29,420 bases of DNA, taken from assembly GCA_023807065.1 (NCBI GenBank), contig JAJJLU010003822.1, positions 1-29,420 on the forward strand, written 5' to 3'. The stretch comes from Isotricha intestinalis (lineage: Eukaryota; Ciliophora; Litostomatea; Vestibuliferida; Isotrichidae). A program made the position numbers and the translations under genes. This document shows positions 1-10,238 of the stretch, one piece after another. The notes beneath the pieces are model-generated. The model saw only the letters and a list, made by a program, of their open reading frames with translations. It was not told the origin of the DNA and searched no databases. Positions within the stretch are counted from its first letter, which is position 1; each line of letters starts with the position of its first letter.

Positions 1-379
1 TTAAATTCATAATAATAGTTTTTATGTATATCTAATATATGTAAATGATTATTTAAAATAAATAATAATAATGTATAATAACCTGAATTTGGGTAACAAG
101 TTATTCCTTTATCTGCATAATTTAACTTTTTATTTACTAAATTTTTTTTAAATAATTTTAGTTATTTTCATTCTCTCAAAAACAATAAAATTTGAATTTC
201 AATAATATGAACGTGTACCCAATAAATTCAAAACATAAAAAAAGTATATCATTCTCCTTTTAAATCATATAAAATTTATAAGAAAAAAAATATTTGAAAA
301 AAATAAATTAGATTTATCTGAAGTTACTTTATTATTTCAACACATTTATAATATTACTGTTTTCGGTATTTAATTATGT

Positions 380-778
380 ATTAATAATGAAATATATTTA
401 AATATCGATAAATTTTTTAAGGTTCAAATAATAAAAATGTTTCCTGAAAAAGAATTTGATTCTTAGCTTAAATTAGCTTTAACAAGATTAAGAGATTATT
501 TCAAAAAACATAAAGATAAACTAAAGTTATTTAAATTATACGATTCTAATAAGATGGTAATTTATCACTAAATGAATTTATTACAGGATTAAATTCTTAG
601 AAAGATTTGAATTTAATTGATGCTCAAAAATTCAAATATTAAATATTCAGATAAAAATAAAGATGGGAAAATTATTGCTTCTGAATTTTTGTATTTTGTT
701 AAAAATAGTAAAAATAATGAGAATAATATAAATAATGATATTAGTGAATTAAATAAAAAAAGTCAAAAGAAAAAATGA
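380..778 (+). pseudogene. Decayed EF-hand (calcium-binding) protein gene
   Basis: Three frame segments together read as an EF-hand protein. The first loop reads D-S-N-K-D-G-N-L-S-L-N-E at about 542-576. The second reads D-K-N-K-D-G-K-I-I-A-S-E at 650-685. Both have Asp at 1, Asn at 3, Asp at 5, Gly at 6 and Glu at 12, as the family requires for calcium binding. One A is missing inside the first loop (between 550 and 553), and a second frame change lies near 640. TAG interrupts the frame at 464 and 598, and TAA at 640, where Gln would fit; CAA remains at 425, 625 and 764. The frame ends at TGA 776. The first part before the loop is amphipathic helix-like, as in calmodulin or CDPK tails. Seen: loops and breaks. 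Inferred: a relic rather than a live gene. Confidence 0.7.
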
Positions 779-970
779 ATTACCCCAAATTAAATCAATG
801 TCAAATTCATCTAAAAAAATAAAAATAAGTTTTATAGGAAGAAAGATGATAGAATTTTTTAATTATATTATTAATTAAAATATTTATATCAACAAATCAC
901 TATCAAAATATTCTTATTTTAGAAGAAAATTTTTTACTTGTTTAGGTATTTACAAAATACAGAAATCTGT

Positions 971-1396
971 TATTCTTTAGTTGGTATTTAAGAATTTATG
1001 GAGTTTTATAAAAATAAAATTAATATATGTTCTTATGATTAAGGAAGATTTTTATTATATTTTATTTTATCTAAAAATCTATATCTAATTGATTTCCAAA
1101 ATAATAAATAATTTTAATTCATATATAATTATTCATTTTGATTCACTTAAATTTAGCAAAAATTGGGATATATATATTGACCTTGGTTTTCTTATAATTA
1201 TACGATAAAATAAATTATGAGTAATTAGGAATTATTTTTTGACATTAATAATTAAGAAAATAAATACTTTTTGAAGTTTTCTAAGATAGGTGAAATTTTT
1301 ATGTGGAATTAATAATAGAGTATTAATGATAAATAGAAATAATTTTCTTTTTGTGAATATTGATTCAAATTAATGCTTCCATGAAATTAAAAGATT
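971..1396 (+). pseudogene. Coding-like relic, 142 codons with TAA/TAG at Gln-like positions
   Basis: One uninterrupted frame without indels reads as protein of mixed composition (segments such as YSLVGI, EFMEFYKNK, KFSKIGEIFMWN). It contains 15 TAA/TAG codons (TAG at 1154, 1226, 1316 and 1334), two CAA codons (1097, 1157), four TGA (1139, 1178, 1361, 1382) and two TGG. Gly, Glu and Asp are more frequent than random DNA of this composition would give by eye. No family recognised. It ends about 65 bases before the first intact gene. It could be the far end of the preceding EF-hand relic, a separate dead gene, or chance. Confidence 0.4.
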
Positions 1397-1460
1397 AAAA
1401 ACAATAAAATTTAAATATATATTCTCATATTTCTAATTATTAATATATATTAATAAATAT

Positions 1461-2993
1461 ATGGAAAATTTCAGTTTAAGATTAGAATTATGTAAAATGA
1501 TTTTCAAAGAAATTCTTAATTTTCACAATAAATATCTTAATTTAATGAAAGAGTTTAGAGAAACAATAAAGAATAATATAATATCTTATATTAAAATAAC
1601 AGGAGTAGAGCTGTCTAAAGGGTACATTTCATCATATCTAATATATATAAATCATATTTTTGAAAAAAAAATTAAAAACTTCGATGACAACATAAATTCA
1701 ATTGAAGAAAATATTGAAAAAATTCAAAAAAATATTAAAAATCAAAATATTTCAGTGATAAAAGAATTAGGAGATGAGAAAGAAAATATAATTAAATGTT
1801 TAGATAAAATAAATAAAATAAAAACAAATTATTATGAAAGAATGGAAATTACAGAAAATTCGTTAATTGCTTATGAGGAAATTAATAATAAGAACCAAAC
1901 AGATGATAAATTATTCAATATAGTAAAAGAAAATATTAAAAAAACAAAAGAAACTGAAAAAGAATATTCAGATAACATAGAAAATATAACTTTGTTAAGA
2001 GATAACTATTATAAAAAATTAAATAATTTTATTTTGAATTATAGAGAATTTAATTCATTTGAAGTTCAAATTTTGTATAATCTTTTTTCTACAATTGATA
2101 AAATTCAAGAAAATGAAAAGGTAATTACAAATACCGCAAAAAACTATTATTTTAATAATTTACAAATTGCATATGAACAATTAGATGTTCCTTTAATTAA
2201 TAATGATAATATAAATAAAGATTATGAAATTATACCTTATGTTCCTTTATCTTATTCATATATTTTTTCTTCTTCTAATAATGATAAAAAAGTTTATTTT
2301 AATGTTATCAAAAAATTAAGTCAAGAATTTTATTTAATCAGTGAAGAAATTTTTGACAATAATTCATTAGGTAAATTTACTACTTTTTCAAATATTATAA
2401 ATCATATAATTTATTACTGTCAAACTTTTTCAAAAGAAGAATCGGACTCTTTAAGAGTCTATTTCAAAGAAAAAAGATATAGAGATAAATTTCTTTTATT
2501 TCTGAATCAAAAAAGAGCAAATTCAAATTTATTTCAAGATCCAATTTCATTCAAAAATATTTGTGATGTATTTAAAATATTATTTGAAAATATAGATATT
2601 GGAAATACTAAAGATCATGGAAATATAAAATATGCAATTTTACTAAGTAATAGCTTTTATACTTTAATTAACAATAAAAAAATATTTATTGCCAATTTAA
2701 TTGATTTAAATTCAGTAATTAATCAAAATATACTACCATGGATTAATTTTATTGAAAAAGAAATTGAAGAGAATAATATGATAGGAATGGAATTTTTTAT
2801 AGTTATTTCTTTTTCTGCAAATTTAAAAGATATATTAAAAAATAAAGAAAAAATTTTGAGTGTTTTCAATTATTTTATAGAAAAATATAAATTTAATGAA
2901 ACACAAATAAATGATTTACATGAACAAATTAAAGATTTAAAAGAAGAAAAATCTTCAGAAAATAAAAAAATAGAAGAACAAAAAGAAAATTAA
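1461..2993 (+). CDS. F-BAR-like protein with C-terminal SBF2/KIAA0513-like domain
   Basis: This 510-residue protein starts at the only upstream Met after in-frame stops. Residues 1-230 are a long, charged, helical region with Lys/Glu/Asn-rich heptads that looks like an F-BAR (membrane-bending) module. Residues about 325-445 resemble the SBF2/KIAA0513-type domain: a KEKRYRDKFLLFLNQKR segment, a Phe-Lys-Asn-Ile segment, then a helix-rich stretch around LLSNSFYTL and LPWINFIEKEI. The end (about 475-510) is a short Glu/Lys coiled coil. Known: proteins of this make-up act on membranes and the cytoskeleton, and the SBF2 module occurs in myotubularin-related and similar proteins. The domain calls come from pattern memory, not an alignment. 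No intron is needed. The kinase gene begins 86 bases downstream on the same strand. Confidence 0.55.
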   Translation: MENFSLRLELCKMIFKEILNFHNKYLNLMKEFRETIKNNIISYIKITGVELSKGYISSYLIYINHIFEKKIKNFDDNINSIEENIEKIQKNIKNQNISVIKELGDEKENIIKCLDKINKIKTNYYERMEITENSLIAYEEINNKNQTDDKLFNIVKENIKKTKETEKEYSDNIENITLLRDNYYKKLNNFILNYREFNSFEVQILYNLFSTIDKIQENEKVITNTAKNYYFNNLQIAYEQLDVPLINNDNINKDYEIIPYVPLSYSYIFSSSNNDKKVYFNVIKKLSQEFYLISEEIFDNNSLGKFTTFSNIINHIIYYCQTFSKEESDSLRVYFKEKRYRDKFLLFLNQKRANSNLFQDPISFKNICDVFKILFENIDIGNTKDHGNIKYAILLSNSFYTLINNKKIFIANLIDLNSVINQNILPWINFIEKEIEENNMIGMEFFIVISFSANLKDILKNKEKILSVFNYFIEKYKFNETQINDLHEQIKDLKEEKSSENKKIEEQKEN

Positions 2994-3079
2994 TTAATTT
3001 TTAAGAAAACATTAAAAACACATTTTATTTAAAAAATTTATAAATTAAATTAAATTGATTTTTATTTAATTTTAAAAAA

Positions 3080-5115
3080 ATGAGTTCAAATTCTGAAAAA
3101 GAGAAAGAAAAAGATAAAGAAAAAGAAAAAGAAAAGGAGAAAGAAAAGGAGAAAGAAAAGGAGAAAGAAAAAGATTTCAAAATTGGAAATTATATAATAA
3201 AAAAGACTTTAGGTCAAGGAACATTTGGAAAAGTCAAATTAGGAATATATTTACCAACAAGAGAAAAAGTTGCAATAAAAATATTAGAAAAAAGTAAAAT
3301 AAAAGAAAAAGATGATGAAATAAGAGTAAAAAGGGAATTTGAAATGTTAACTAAATTTAATCATTTAAATGTAATTTTAGTAACAGAAATATTTGAAAGT
3401 TATGATAGTTATTATACAGTAATGGAATATTGTGAAGGAGGAGAATTATTTAATTATATTGTTAAAAAAAAAAGATTATCAGAAGAAGAAAGTGCTTTTT
3501 TCTATTATCAAATAATAAATGGTTTAGAATACATTCATTCCTTAAATATGGTTCATAGAGATTTAAAACCAGAAAATTTATTATTAACTAAAGATCATAT
3601 TTTAAAAATAATTGATTTTGGTTTATCTAATTATTTTTATGATAAAAATAAATTATATCTACTCCTTGTGGAAGCCCTTGTTATGCTTCTCCTGAAATGG
3701 TTTCTGGAAAAAAATATAATGGATTTAAAATTGATGTTTGGAGCTCTGGAATTGTTTTATATGCTATGTTATGTGGTTTTTTACCTTTTGAAGATAAAGA
3801 TAATGAAATTTTATTCAAAAAAATTAGAAAATGTAAATTGGAATTTCCACATCATATTTCCCTTATTTCTAAAGATTTAATTAAAAAAATTTTAGTTACT
3901 AATCCTGATAAAAGAATTGGGATTAAAGAAATTAAAAGACATCCTTTTTTTTTAAAAGGAAAAACAATTTTTCACCAAACTTTTTCTTTTAAAAAATTAC
4001 CTAAACATTTAGGAGGAGAAAAAGAATATAATTATTTACCAAATAATAGTGATGATGACGAGAAAGAAAGTAATACTAAAAACAAAGAAATTTCAAAAAC
4101 ACACCCTAATGAAAAAGAAAAAAATAAAAATAGAAATAATAAATTAACAGAAGAAGAAGAAAAAAATAATTTTAAAACAACTGAAGATAAAATTAATAAT
4201 GAAAATATTAAAATAACTTATGAAGAGGATATTCTTGATTTAGATATTAAAAATAATAACAATGATAAAAGTAATAATAAAAAAATAATTAATGATAAAA
4301 ATGACTATAATAATGAGAATAATAATATAAATGATATAAATGGTTTTTCAGACCAAATTTCAAAAACAGAACCAAATACTTTTAATAATAAAAGGGGAAC
4401 ATCAAATAAACAAAAAACTCTTTCTCCAAATCAACAATTTTCAACTATATCTCATTTAACTAATCATTTTAATAAAATTAATAATTATACTAATAATATT
4501 AATTCAATGAGAATGCCATTTAATAAATATTTACCAAAGAAACATAATAATGTTGTTATTAAAATTAAATTATCAAATAATAATAATAATAAAAATGATG
4601 ATTCTAATTATCAATATGTATTAAATAAAAATTCAATTTCTAAAAATTCAAATGCAAATCATTTAATATTGGATATAATTAAAATGTTTAATAAAAGCGA
4701 AAGAAAAAGACCTGAAATAAAAATATATGATTCTCTATCAAATAATTACACAGAAAATACAGTAAAAACACATGAAAATTACATTAATTCAAATAGATCA
4801 AATTCAATTTATAAAAAAGATAGTTTATCTAGAAATAATAAAAGAAAACATAGTAAAATTAATTCAATGAGATTAAAAGATGTTTATACTAACAATTTAA
4901 GAACAAATAGGAGAAAAATTATATCATTTAATACAATAAATAATTCAACAATTAATAGTAATAATTCAAGACATTCTAAATTATCATCTTATCAAACTAC
5001 ATCTACTAGTATTGGAAAAAATAAATATTATCATTCTAAATCAAAAACAAAACAAAGTTTAGATAATAAGATTAGACTAATTAGTTTTGGAGATTTTCTA
5101 AAAAAAATGAAGTAA
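3080..5115 (+). CDS. Ser/Thr protein kinase, CAMK group (SNF1/MARK-like), broken by one frameshift
   Basis: Residues 6-31 are a Lys-Glu dipeptide run. The kinase domain follows: glycine loop GQGTFGKV at 45-52, ATP-binding Lys67 in VAIK, HRDLKPEN at 159-166, DFG at 179-181. The frame then breaks at about 3655-3660, and the adjoining frame continues with CGSPCYASPE, DVWSSGI and HPFF. The join needs either two bases removed (giving NKL-STPCGSP, the usual MARK/SNF1 spacing) or one base re-read. The joined protein is about 678 residues. The tail (from about 4020) is Asn/Lys/Ser-rich and unstructured; no KA1 or UBA domain is evident. Every catalytic motif is conserved, so the gene is either a very recent pseudogene, has a sequencing indel, or is decoded with a frameshift. 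It reads as two overlapping frames, 3080-3880 and 3697-5115. Confidence 0.85.
3132..3170 (+). repeat. Short tandem repeat coding for (Glu-Lys)n
   Basis: A 12-base unit, gaaaaggagaaa, is repeated about three times inside a longer purine-only run at the start of the kinase gene. It encodes alternating Glu and Lys, so length changes in multiples of six keep the frame. Confidence 0.8.
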
Positions 5116-5267
5116 GATTTTTAGTACTAAGTATTTAAATTTTTTTCGAATTTTTCAAACATAAAACTTATCGTTTTTTTGTTATTTAGATTTTTTAATT
5201 TTTTAAACAAAATTTTTTGAAAGTTTTTTTTTTTTCTTTTAAATATATTATAATATTTATTTATAAA

Positions 5268-6530
5268 ATGTTTCCAACAAATGGTGGTTTAAAAGTAAAA
5301 AAAGAAGAAAATAAAAATGTAAACCAAAATGTTCCTATTTTAAGGAAAGGATATAGGCCTAAAAATGTTGAAGAAGATTCAGATGATGAAATAATAAAAG
5401 AAGATGAAAAAAATAATAAAAATTTAATTAATGAAAATGAAGAAGAAGATGAAGATGATGAAGAAATAAAAAGAATAAAAAATAAATTAAAAGAAATTGA
5501 AAATAAAAAACCTCAAATAAAAACTAAGAATAAAATAAATGAAATAATAAAAAATATATCAAAAGAAAAAGAACTAAAAAATGAAATAGAATATGAAGAG
5601 CAAGTGATAAATATAAATGATATTATTCAAAAAGAAAAAGAAGAAGAAAAAAATTTATTAAAAGAAAAAGAAAATAAAGAATCAAATAATAAAATTATAA
5701 GTAAAAGAGAAAAAGATTTATTAAAAAAATATGTTGAAAATAATTCATCTTCAGAAGAAGAAAGTGAAGAGAATGAAGAAGAAGAAGAATCAATTCCAAT
5801 TTTTATTTCATCAAATTCAAGAAATGAAATAAAAAAAGTAAATAATAATAATAATGAACAATTAGAAAATGAAAATGAAGAAATAATAAAAAAAAAGAAA
5901 GAAGATAATATAAATAATTTAATAAAATTAGAAAAGGATAAAAAATCAAAAAATAAAGAAAAAGTAAATAATAATGAAAATGAAGATTTATTAAATTTAA
6001 TGCCTGATGATACAGATAATCCAGATGATCAAGAAGAATATGAAAAATGGAAAATAAGAGAATTAGAAAGAATAAAACGTCAAATTGAAGAAAGAGAAAA
6101 GAAAAAAAAAGAAGAAAAAGAAATTGAAAGAAGAAGAAATTTAACTGATGAACAAAGAAAAGAAGAAAATTTAAAATTAGGTTCAGATAGTACAATAAGA
6201 AATTTTAAAAGTAAAATTAAATATTTGCAAAAATATTATCATAAAGGAGCATTTTTTCAAGATGAAGCTTATAACAATTCTGAACATATATATAATAGAG
6301 ATTATAATTTACCAACTTGGGAAGATTTAATTGATAGAAGTAATGGTCCTGCAATTATGGAAAAAAGAAGAGGCAATTTATTTAAGAAAGGACAAAGTAA
6401 ATATACTCATTTAACTAATGAAGATACGACTAATTTTGATCCTAATTTTAGAATTCCTGATAATATTAATAATAATATTTTAAAAAAAATAGGAGGATAT
6501 AAAGGACAAAATAAATTTGATGGAAAATAA
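5268..6530 (+). CDS. MFAP1: MFAP1-like spliceosome component
   Basis: MFAP1 is a U4/U6.U5 tri-snRNP-associated protein of the spliceosomal B complex, acting in the nucleus. The last 130 residues carry the conserved MFAP1 block: LQKYYHKGAFFQDE, then NRDYNLPTWEDLIDRS, then KRRGNLFKKGQSKYTHL and EDTTNFDP. The middle is a long acidic and Lys/Glu-rich helix, also usual for the family, with EESEENEEEEE and an ELERIKRQIEEREKKKKEE segment. A Met at 5217 is in frame, but the 17 residues after it are Phe/Ile-rich and T-tract encoded. The Met at 5268, preceded by ttataaa and followed by FPTNGGLKVKKEE, is the more likely start and gives 420 residues, near the usual family length. All Gln codons I checked are CAA. 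It converges on the Rab gene, 124 bases away. Confidence 0.9.
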   Translation: MFPTNGGLKVKKEENKNVNQNVPILRKGYRPKNVEEDSDDEIIKEDEKNNKNLINENEEEDEDDEEIKRIKNKLKEIENKKPQIKTKNKINEIIKNISKEKELKNEIEYEEQVININDIIQKEKEEEKNLLKEKENKESNNKIISKREKDLLKKYVENNSSSEEESEENEEEEESIPIFISSNSRNEIKKVNNNNNEQLENENEEIIKKKKEDNINNLIKLEKDKKSKNKEKVNNNENEDLLNLMPDDTDNPDDQEEYEKWKIRELERIKRQIEEREKKKKEEKEIERRRNLTDEQRKEENLKLGSDSTIRNFKSKIKYLQKYYHKGAFFQDEAYNNSEHIYNRDYNLPTWEDLIDRSNGPAIMEKRRGNLFKKGQSKYTHLTNEDTTNFDPNFRIPDNINNNILKKIGGYKGQNKFDGK

Positions 6531-6654
6531 ATAAATTTTATTAATTCATTTAATTTAAATTTTACTAAAATCTAATTACAATATAATTAATATAAATTAA
6601 TTAAAAATTAATTTCTCCACACAAAGACTAAATTATTAACTATTTAAAATAAAT

Positions 6655-7295
6655 TTATAAATCACAACATTTTCGCTCAGGTTTATTGTTTACTTCATTT
6701 AATAATATTGAATTTTGATTTAGATTTTTATTTTTTTTATTTTGAGAAAGTTTAAATTTATACATCAATAAACACATTTTTTCTATTGCTTCCTTAATAT
6801 TAATATTTAATTTTGCACTAACTTCATAATAATCATAATTATACTTTTTCAATTCTTCTTCAAATTCTTCTCTGCTTTTAATTCTATTATTTAAATCAAT
6901 TTTATTTCCTAGAATAATAATAGGAATATCACTTTTGCATTTTTTGTTAATTTCTTCAACCCAATGATTAATGTTTTCATAAGTGTTTTGATTAGTTACA
7001 TCAAACATTAACATAATACCATCAGCATGTTTATAATAAGTTGAAGTAATAGTTCTAAATCTTTCTTGACCTGCAGTATCAACAAATTTTACTTCTATTT
7101 TTTTTCTTCTCCATTATCATCAATAATTGTAACTTCTTTTGTTTTTATATCTATTCCAATTGTTGTTAAATTATCATCTAGATATTCATTATCCAAATAT
7201 CTTAATAATGTACATGTTTTTCCTACTGAAGGATCTCCTAAAAAAATCAATTGATGTATTATTGGTGGTTTATATGTTTTTTTCATTTTATTCAA
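6655..7295 (-). CDS. Rab-family small GTPase, interrupted by a one-base deletion
   Basis: Rab GTPases switch vesicle traffic steps on cell membranes. The first segment (7295-7098) has the P-loop GDPSVGKT at residues 20-27 and switch I TTIGID. The second has DTAGQERF (switch II), the NKID guanine motif, EVSAK, and a C-terminal KCCDL that fits double geranylgeranylation. A run of eight A residues in the coding strand (7098-7105) leads straight into TAG at 7095. One more A would restore E-E-K-K-I-E-V-K-F-V-D-T-A-G-Q and give a 213-residue protein of normal Rab length. All motifs are intact on both sides, so this is either a homopolymer sequencing error, a very young null allele, or -1 slippage. 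Subfamily is uncertain (Rab1/8/18-like). Its start lies 53 bases from the divergent gene at 7349, so the two share a tiny promoter region. Confidence 0.88.
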
Positions 7296-7348
7296 ATACT
7301 TTAAATTATTTATTGATTTTTGATAAATAAAATTATTTTTTATAAATT

Positions 7349-8368
7349 ATGGGGAATGAATTAAGTTGTCCCTGTGCAACAGATGTTGATTTTGATAATC
7401 CTAAAGAAAAAAAAACAGATGTTGATATCATTGAAGAAGTTATGAAAGGAAAATTATCAAGAGAAGATTTATTATATGAATATAATTGTGCTAATGATAT
7501 ATTAACTTCTAAAATTTGTTTGACAAGTACTAAAAATTTAGATGGTTTTTTTTCTAATAGAAATTTATTAATTGTAGAAACAAAACATGAAATAAATATT
7601 TATTATCAAAATATTTTTATATGTAATTTTTTAAATTATGATTCACTCACAACTATAATTTTACAATATAAAAAAGAAGTAGATGAAAATTCAAATATAA
7701 TGAAAAATATTATGAATAACAGCAGAAGAGGATATAAATCAAATGATTATAATGCAATTTATAAAGTAGAATCAATAAATTTTGTTTCAAGTGATTTTGA
7801 TAAAATTAAAGAACAAATATTAAATGATTTAAATAGTCAACTTAAAAAAGAATATAGATTTTATGGTATAATATCAGATCAAGAAGAAACTCCAAAAAAT
7901 GATAATATTTCAGTTTCTTTTTTAAATAGTGTTCAAATGAAAAGTAAAAGTTATAAAATTCTTTATAAAAAAAGTAAAGTTACTGATACTTTAGATATTA
8001 AATATTCAGTCGAAATTTATAATGATAAAATTAATCAAGAAGTTATTACTAGAATATTATCTGAACATAAGGATAAAACTTTAAAAAGTGTTATTAGAGA
8101 AAATGTTAGAGAAAATAATAAATATCCTTATTGTTATTTTTTTATTTTTGAAGGAAATAAAATTACACCTGAATATGATGAAAGTGAATTTTTAGTTGTT
8201 AAAATTGATAAGGATAAATCTACAACTGATGCTTTTTTAAAAGATATTGTTGAAAAAATTAATGGTCCTAAAGATGCTGTTTTATTATCTATTATTAATG
8301 ATAATAGTGGATTTTTCTTAGTTTTTAAAATTGATTATTCAGGAGAAGATTATGATTTTGATAATTAA
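7349..8368 (+). CDS. Predicted N-myristoylated, palmitoylated protein of unknown function
   Basis: A 339-residue protein. Its first residues are MGNELSCPC: Gly2 with Ser6 fits N-myristoylation, and Cys7 and Cys9 are well placed for palmitoylation. That pattern (inferred) would anchor the protein to the cytoplasmic face of a membrane or the ciliary membrane. The rest is soluble. There may be two similar halves, each with alternating beta-like stretches: LLIVETKHEINIYYQNIFICNF in the first half, and YCYFFIFEGN, EFLVVKID and GFFLVFKIDYS near the end. The last residues are acidic (SGEDYDFDN). I do not recognise the family. It is divergently transcribed from the Rab gene with 53 bases between the starts. 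Confidence 0.7.
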   Translation: MGNELSCPCATDVDFDNPKEKKTDVDIIEEVMKGKLSREDLLYEYNCANDILTSKICLTSTKNLDGFFSNRNLLIVETKHEINIYYQNIFICNFLNYDSLTTIILQYKKEVDENSNIMKNIMNNSRRGYKSNDYNAIYKVESINFVSSDFDKIKEQILNDLNSQLKKEYRFYGIISDQEETPKNDNISVSFLNSVQMKSKSYKILYKKSKVTDTLDIKYSVEIYNDKINQEVITRILSEHKDKTLKSVIRENVRENNKYPYCYFFIFEGNKITPEYDESEFLVVKIDKDKSTTDAFLKDIVEKINGPKDAVLLSIINDNSGFFLVFKIDYSGEDYDFDN

Positions 8369-8473
8369 AATTAATATTTTTTTACTTTTCTGTTATGATA
8401 ATAAAAATATATTTATTTATATATTGATTTTTAAAAATCATTTATTTTTTTTTGAATTCTAATTTATTTTTAA

Positions 8474-10164
8474 ATGTCAAAAAAAGCATTAAATAATTCA
8501 GGTAATTCTCGTAATAATCAATATCAAATTATATCATTTGAAGAACAAATTCAAAATGATAAAGAAAGAATAAAAAGAAGATTTAATTTTACTAATTCAA
8601 ACAACAACAGCTTAAATTCAAGTAATATTTCAGATATAAAAAGTCAATTATCTATTTATTCTATAAAGAAAAATATAAATAATAAAAATGAAAAAATTAT
8701 TTTAGAAACCAATAAATCAGAACTTAGTAAAATAAAAGATATAATGGAAGAATCAATAGTTAATAATGAATTAATAAAAAATAGAAATAATAAAAATTCT
8801 AATAATAATGTGAATAATAATAATAATATTAATAATAATATAGATGATGATTATTATAACATTGAAAATTCCGAAAGAATAGAAAAATTTGATATTATTC
8901 AAAAAAATAATAAAAGTCATAATCATATAATTAATGAATCAAATATAAACAATAATAAAATAATGAAAAGAAATGGTTCTTCTCCTTTTTTAAAAACAAA
9001 TAATAAATTTAAAAAATTATTAATAGATAATCGTTCAAATGTTTCTGATTTAGGTTTATTAGATGATGAAGATGTTATTTCGAAAAATCATCAAGATCAA
9101 GTTTCTAAATTCAAATTTATCAGTGAAGTTCAAAAAAATAATTTAAGATATGAAAATTTATCTATCAAAAAATTTCTGGCTTTAAACAACAAATGTATTT
9201 TTAATATTTTTTCTTTTTTATATGATAATTATAAAATGATAATGATCTCTGGGAAACAATTAAAAAATCTTTTTAATTTAACTTTGAAAGGGAAATTTTC
9301 ATATATTATAGATAATTTTAAAAGTAAATATAAAGACATTTTACAATTTGAAAGTTTTAAATTTATTCAAAATGAAACAGTAATGTTAAACAAAAAAAAA
9401 ATTCCAATTTTTAGTGTGTTTTTAAAATGCCAAATCAAAGAAACTCCTTATTTATTAAAGTATGAAGAAATATCATACGAAATTTCATATTCATTTAATA
9501 TTCTCAAAGTAGAAAAAAAGATAGTTTATATTATCAAATATATAAATTTGATTTAAGAAAAAATAAATATTATCCAATTTGGATTTGTTCTGAAATGGAT
9601 GAAAGAAAATATTCTCAAAGAAGACTTGTTTATTCCTCTCCTGTTCAAAATTATACTGAAAAAGATCATATTACTATTAAAATAGATTTAATTGAAGGAA
9701 ATAATTTTATTTATGATATTAAATTTTTAGATATTAAAATCTTTGCTGCTCCTAAATATTTATATGAAAAAGGAGCTTTTAAAAGTGAAATTAGATATGA
9801 TGGAATGAGAGATTGTGAAATTGAAAATATGATTTTAAGATGGAATAATGAAAATAATTTAATAAGAAATTCAGAAATGCTCTTTTATATTAAAAGAACA
9901 TTTGGTAATTATTTTTTATTAAAAGAAGTAAAATATGATATATCTGAACTTGTTTTTTATAAAATTAAAATGAAAGCTGAAAAAATTGGTATAATTAAAA
10001 AAAACAGAATTTTTAATTTAAATTTACAAATAATAAATGAAACATCTGAAATAACAAATGAATGCATATATGTTGGATGTGTGAATACTTTTACTCAAAA
10101 TAAAATATTACAAATTAGAAAAGGTACTATAATGATATTGTATATAACAGATTTAAAAAATTAA
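8474..10164 (+). CDS. Large protein of unknown function, two frames joined across an A-run
   Basis: Two adjacent frames, 8474-9556 and 9595-10164, are one gene. The first frame reaches V-E-K-K at 9509-9520, where the bases form A-AAA-AAG (9514-9520). Stepping back one base, the reading continues as D-S-L-Y-Y-Q-I-Y-K-F-D-L-R without a stop into the second frame. The joined protein is about 563 residues. Residues 1-220 are Asn-rich and low in complexity (AAT/AAC runs near 8780-8850). From about 225 onwards the protein looks folded, with beta-rich stretches such as IPIFSVFLKCQI, LVYSSPVQNY and HITIKIDLIEG. No family is recognised; beta-sandwich or lipid-binding folds are possible but not supported by a motif. 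The tail (IRKGTIMILYITDLKN) is not a membrane anchor. It converges on the kinase gene 74 bases downstream. Confidence 0.7.
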
Positions 10165-10238
10165 ATATAATCTACTTTAATTATTTTTTTAATATTAATT
10201 ATTGTATAATACAAATATAATATAAAAAATTAATATTT

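Noticed and set aside
5803..6195. 130-codon minus-strand frame rich in Phe/Leu/Tyr
   Set aside because: It is the antisense of the Lys/Glu-rich MFAP1 coding region; composition follows from the opposite strand.
7066..7330. Two plus-strand frames near the Rab gene
   Set aside because: They are antisense to the Rab P-loop region.
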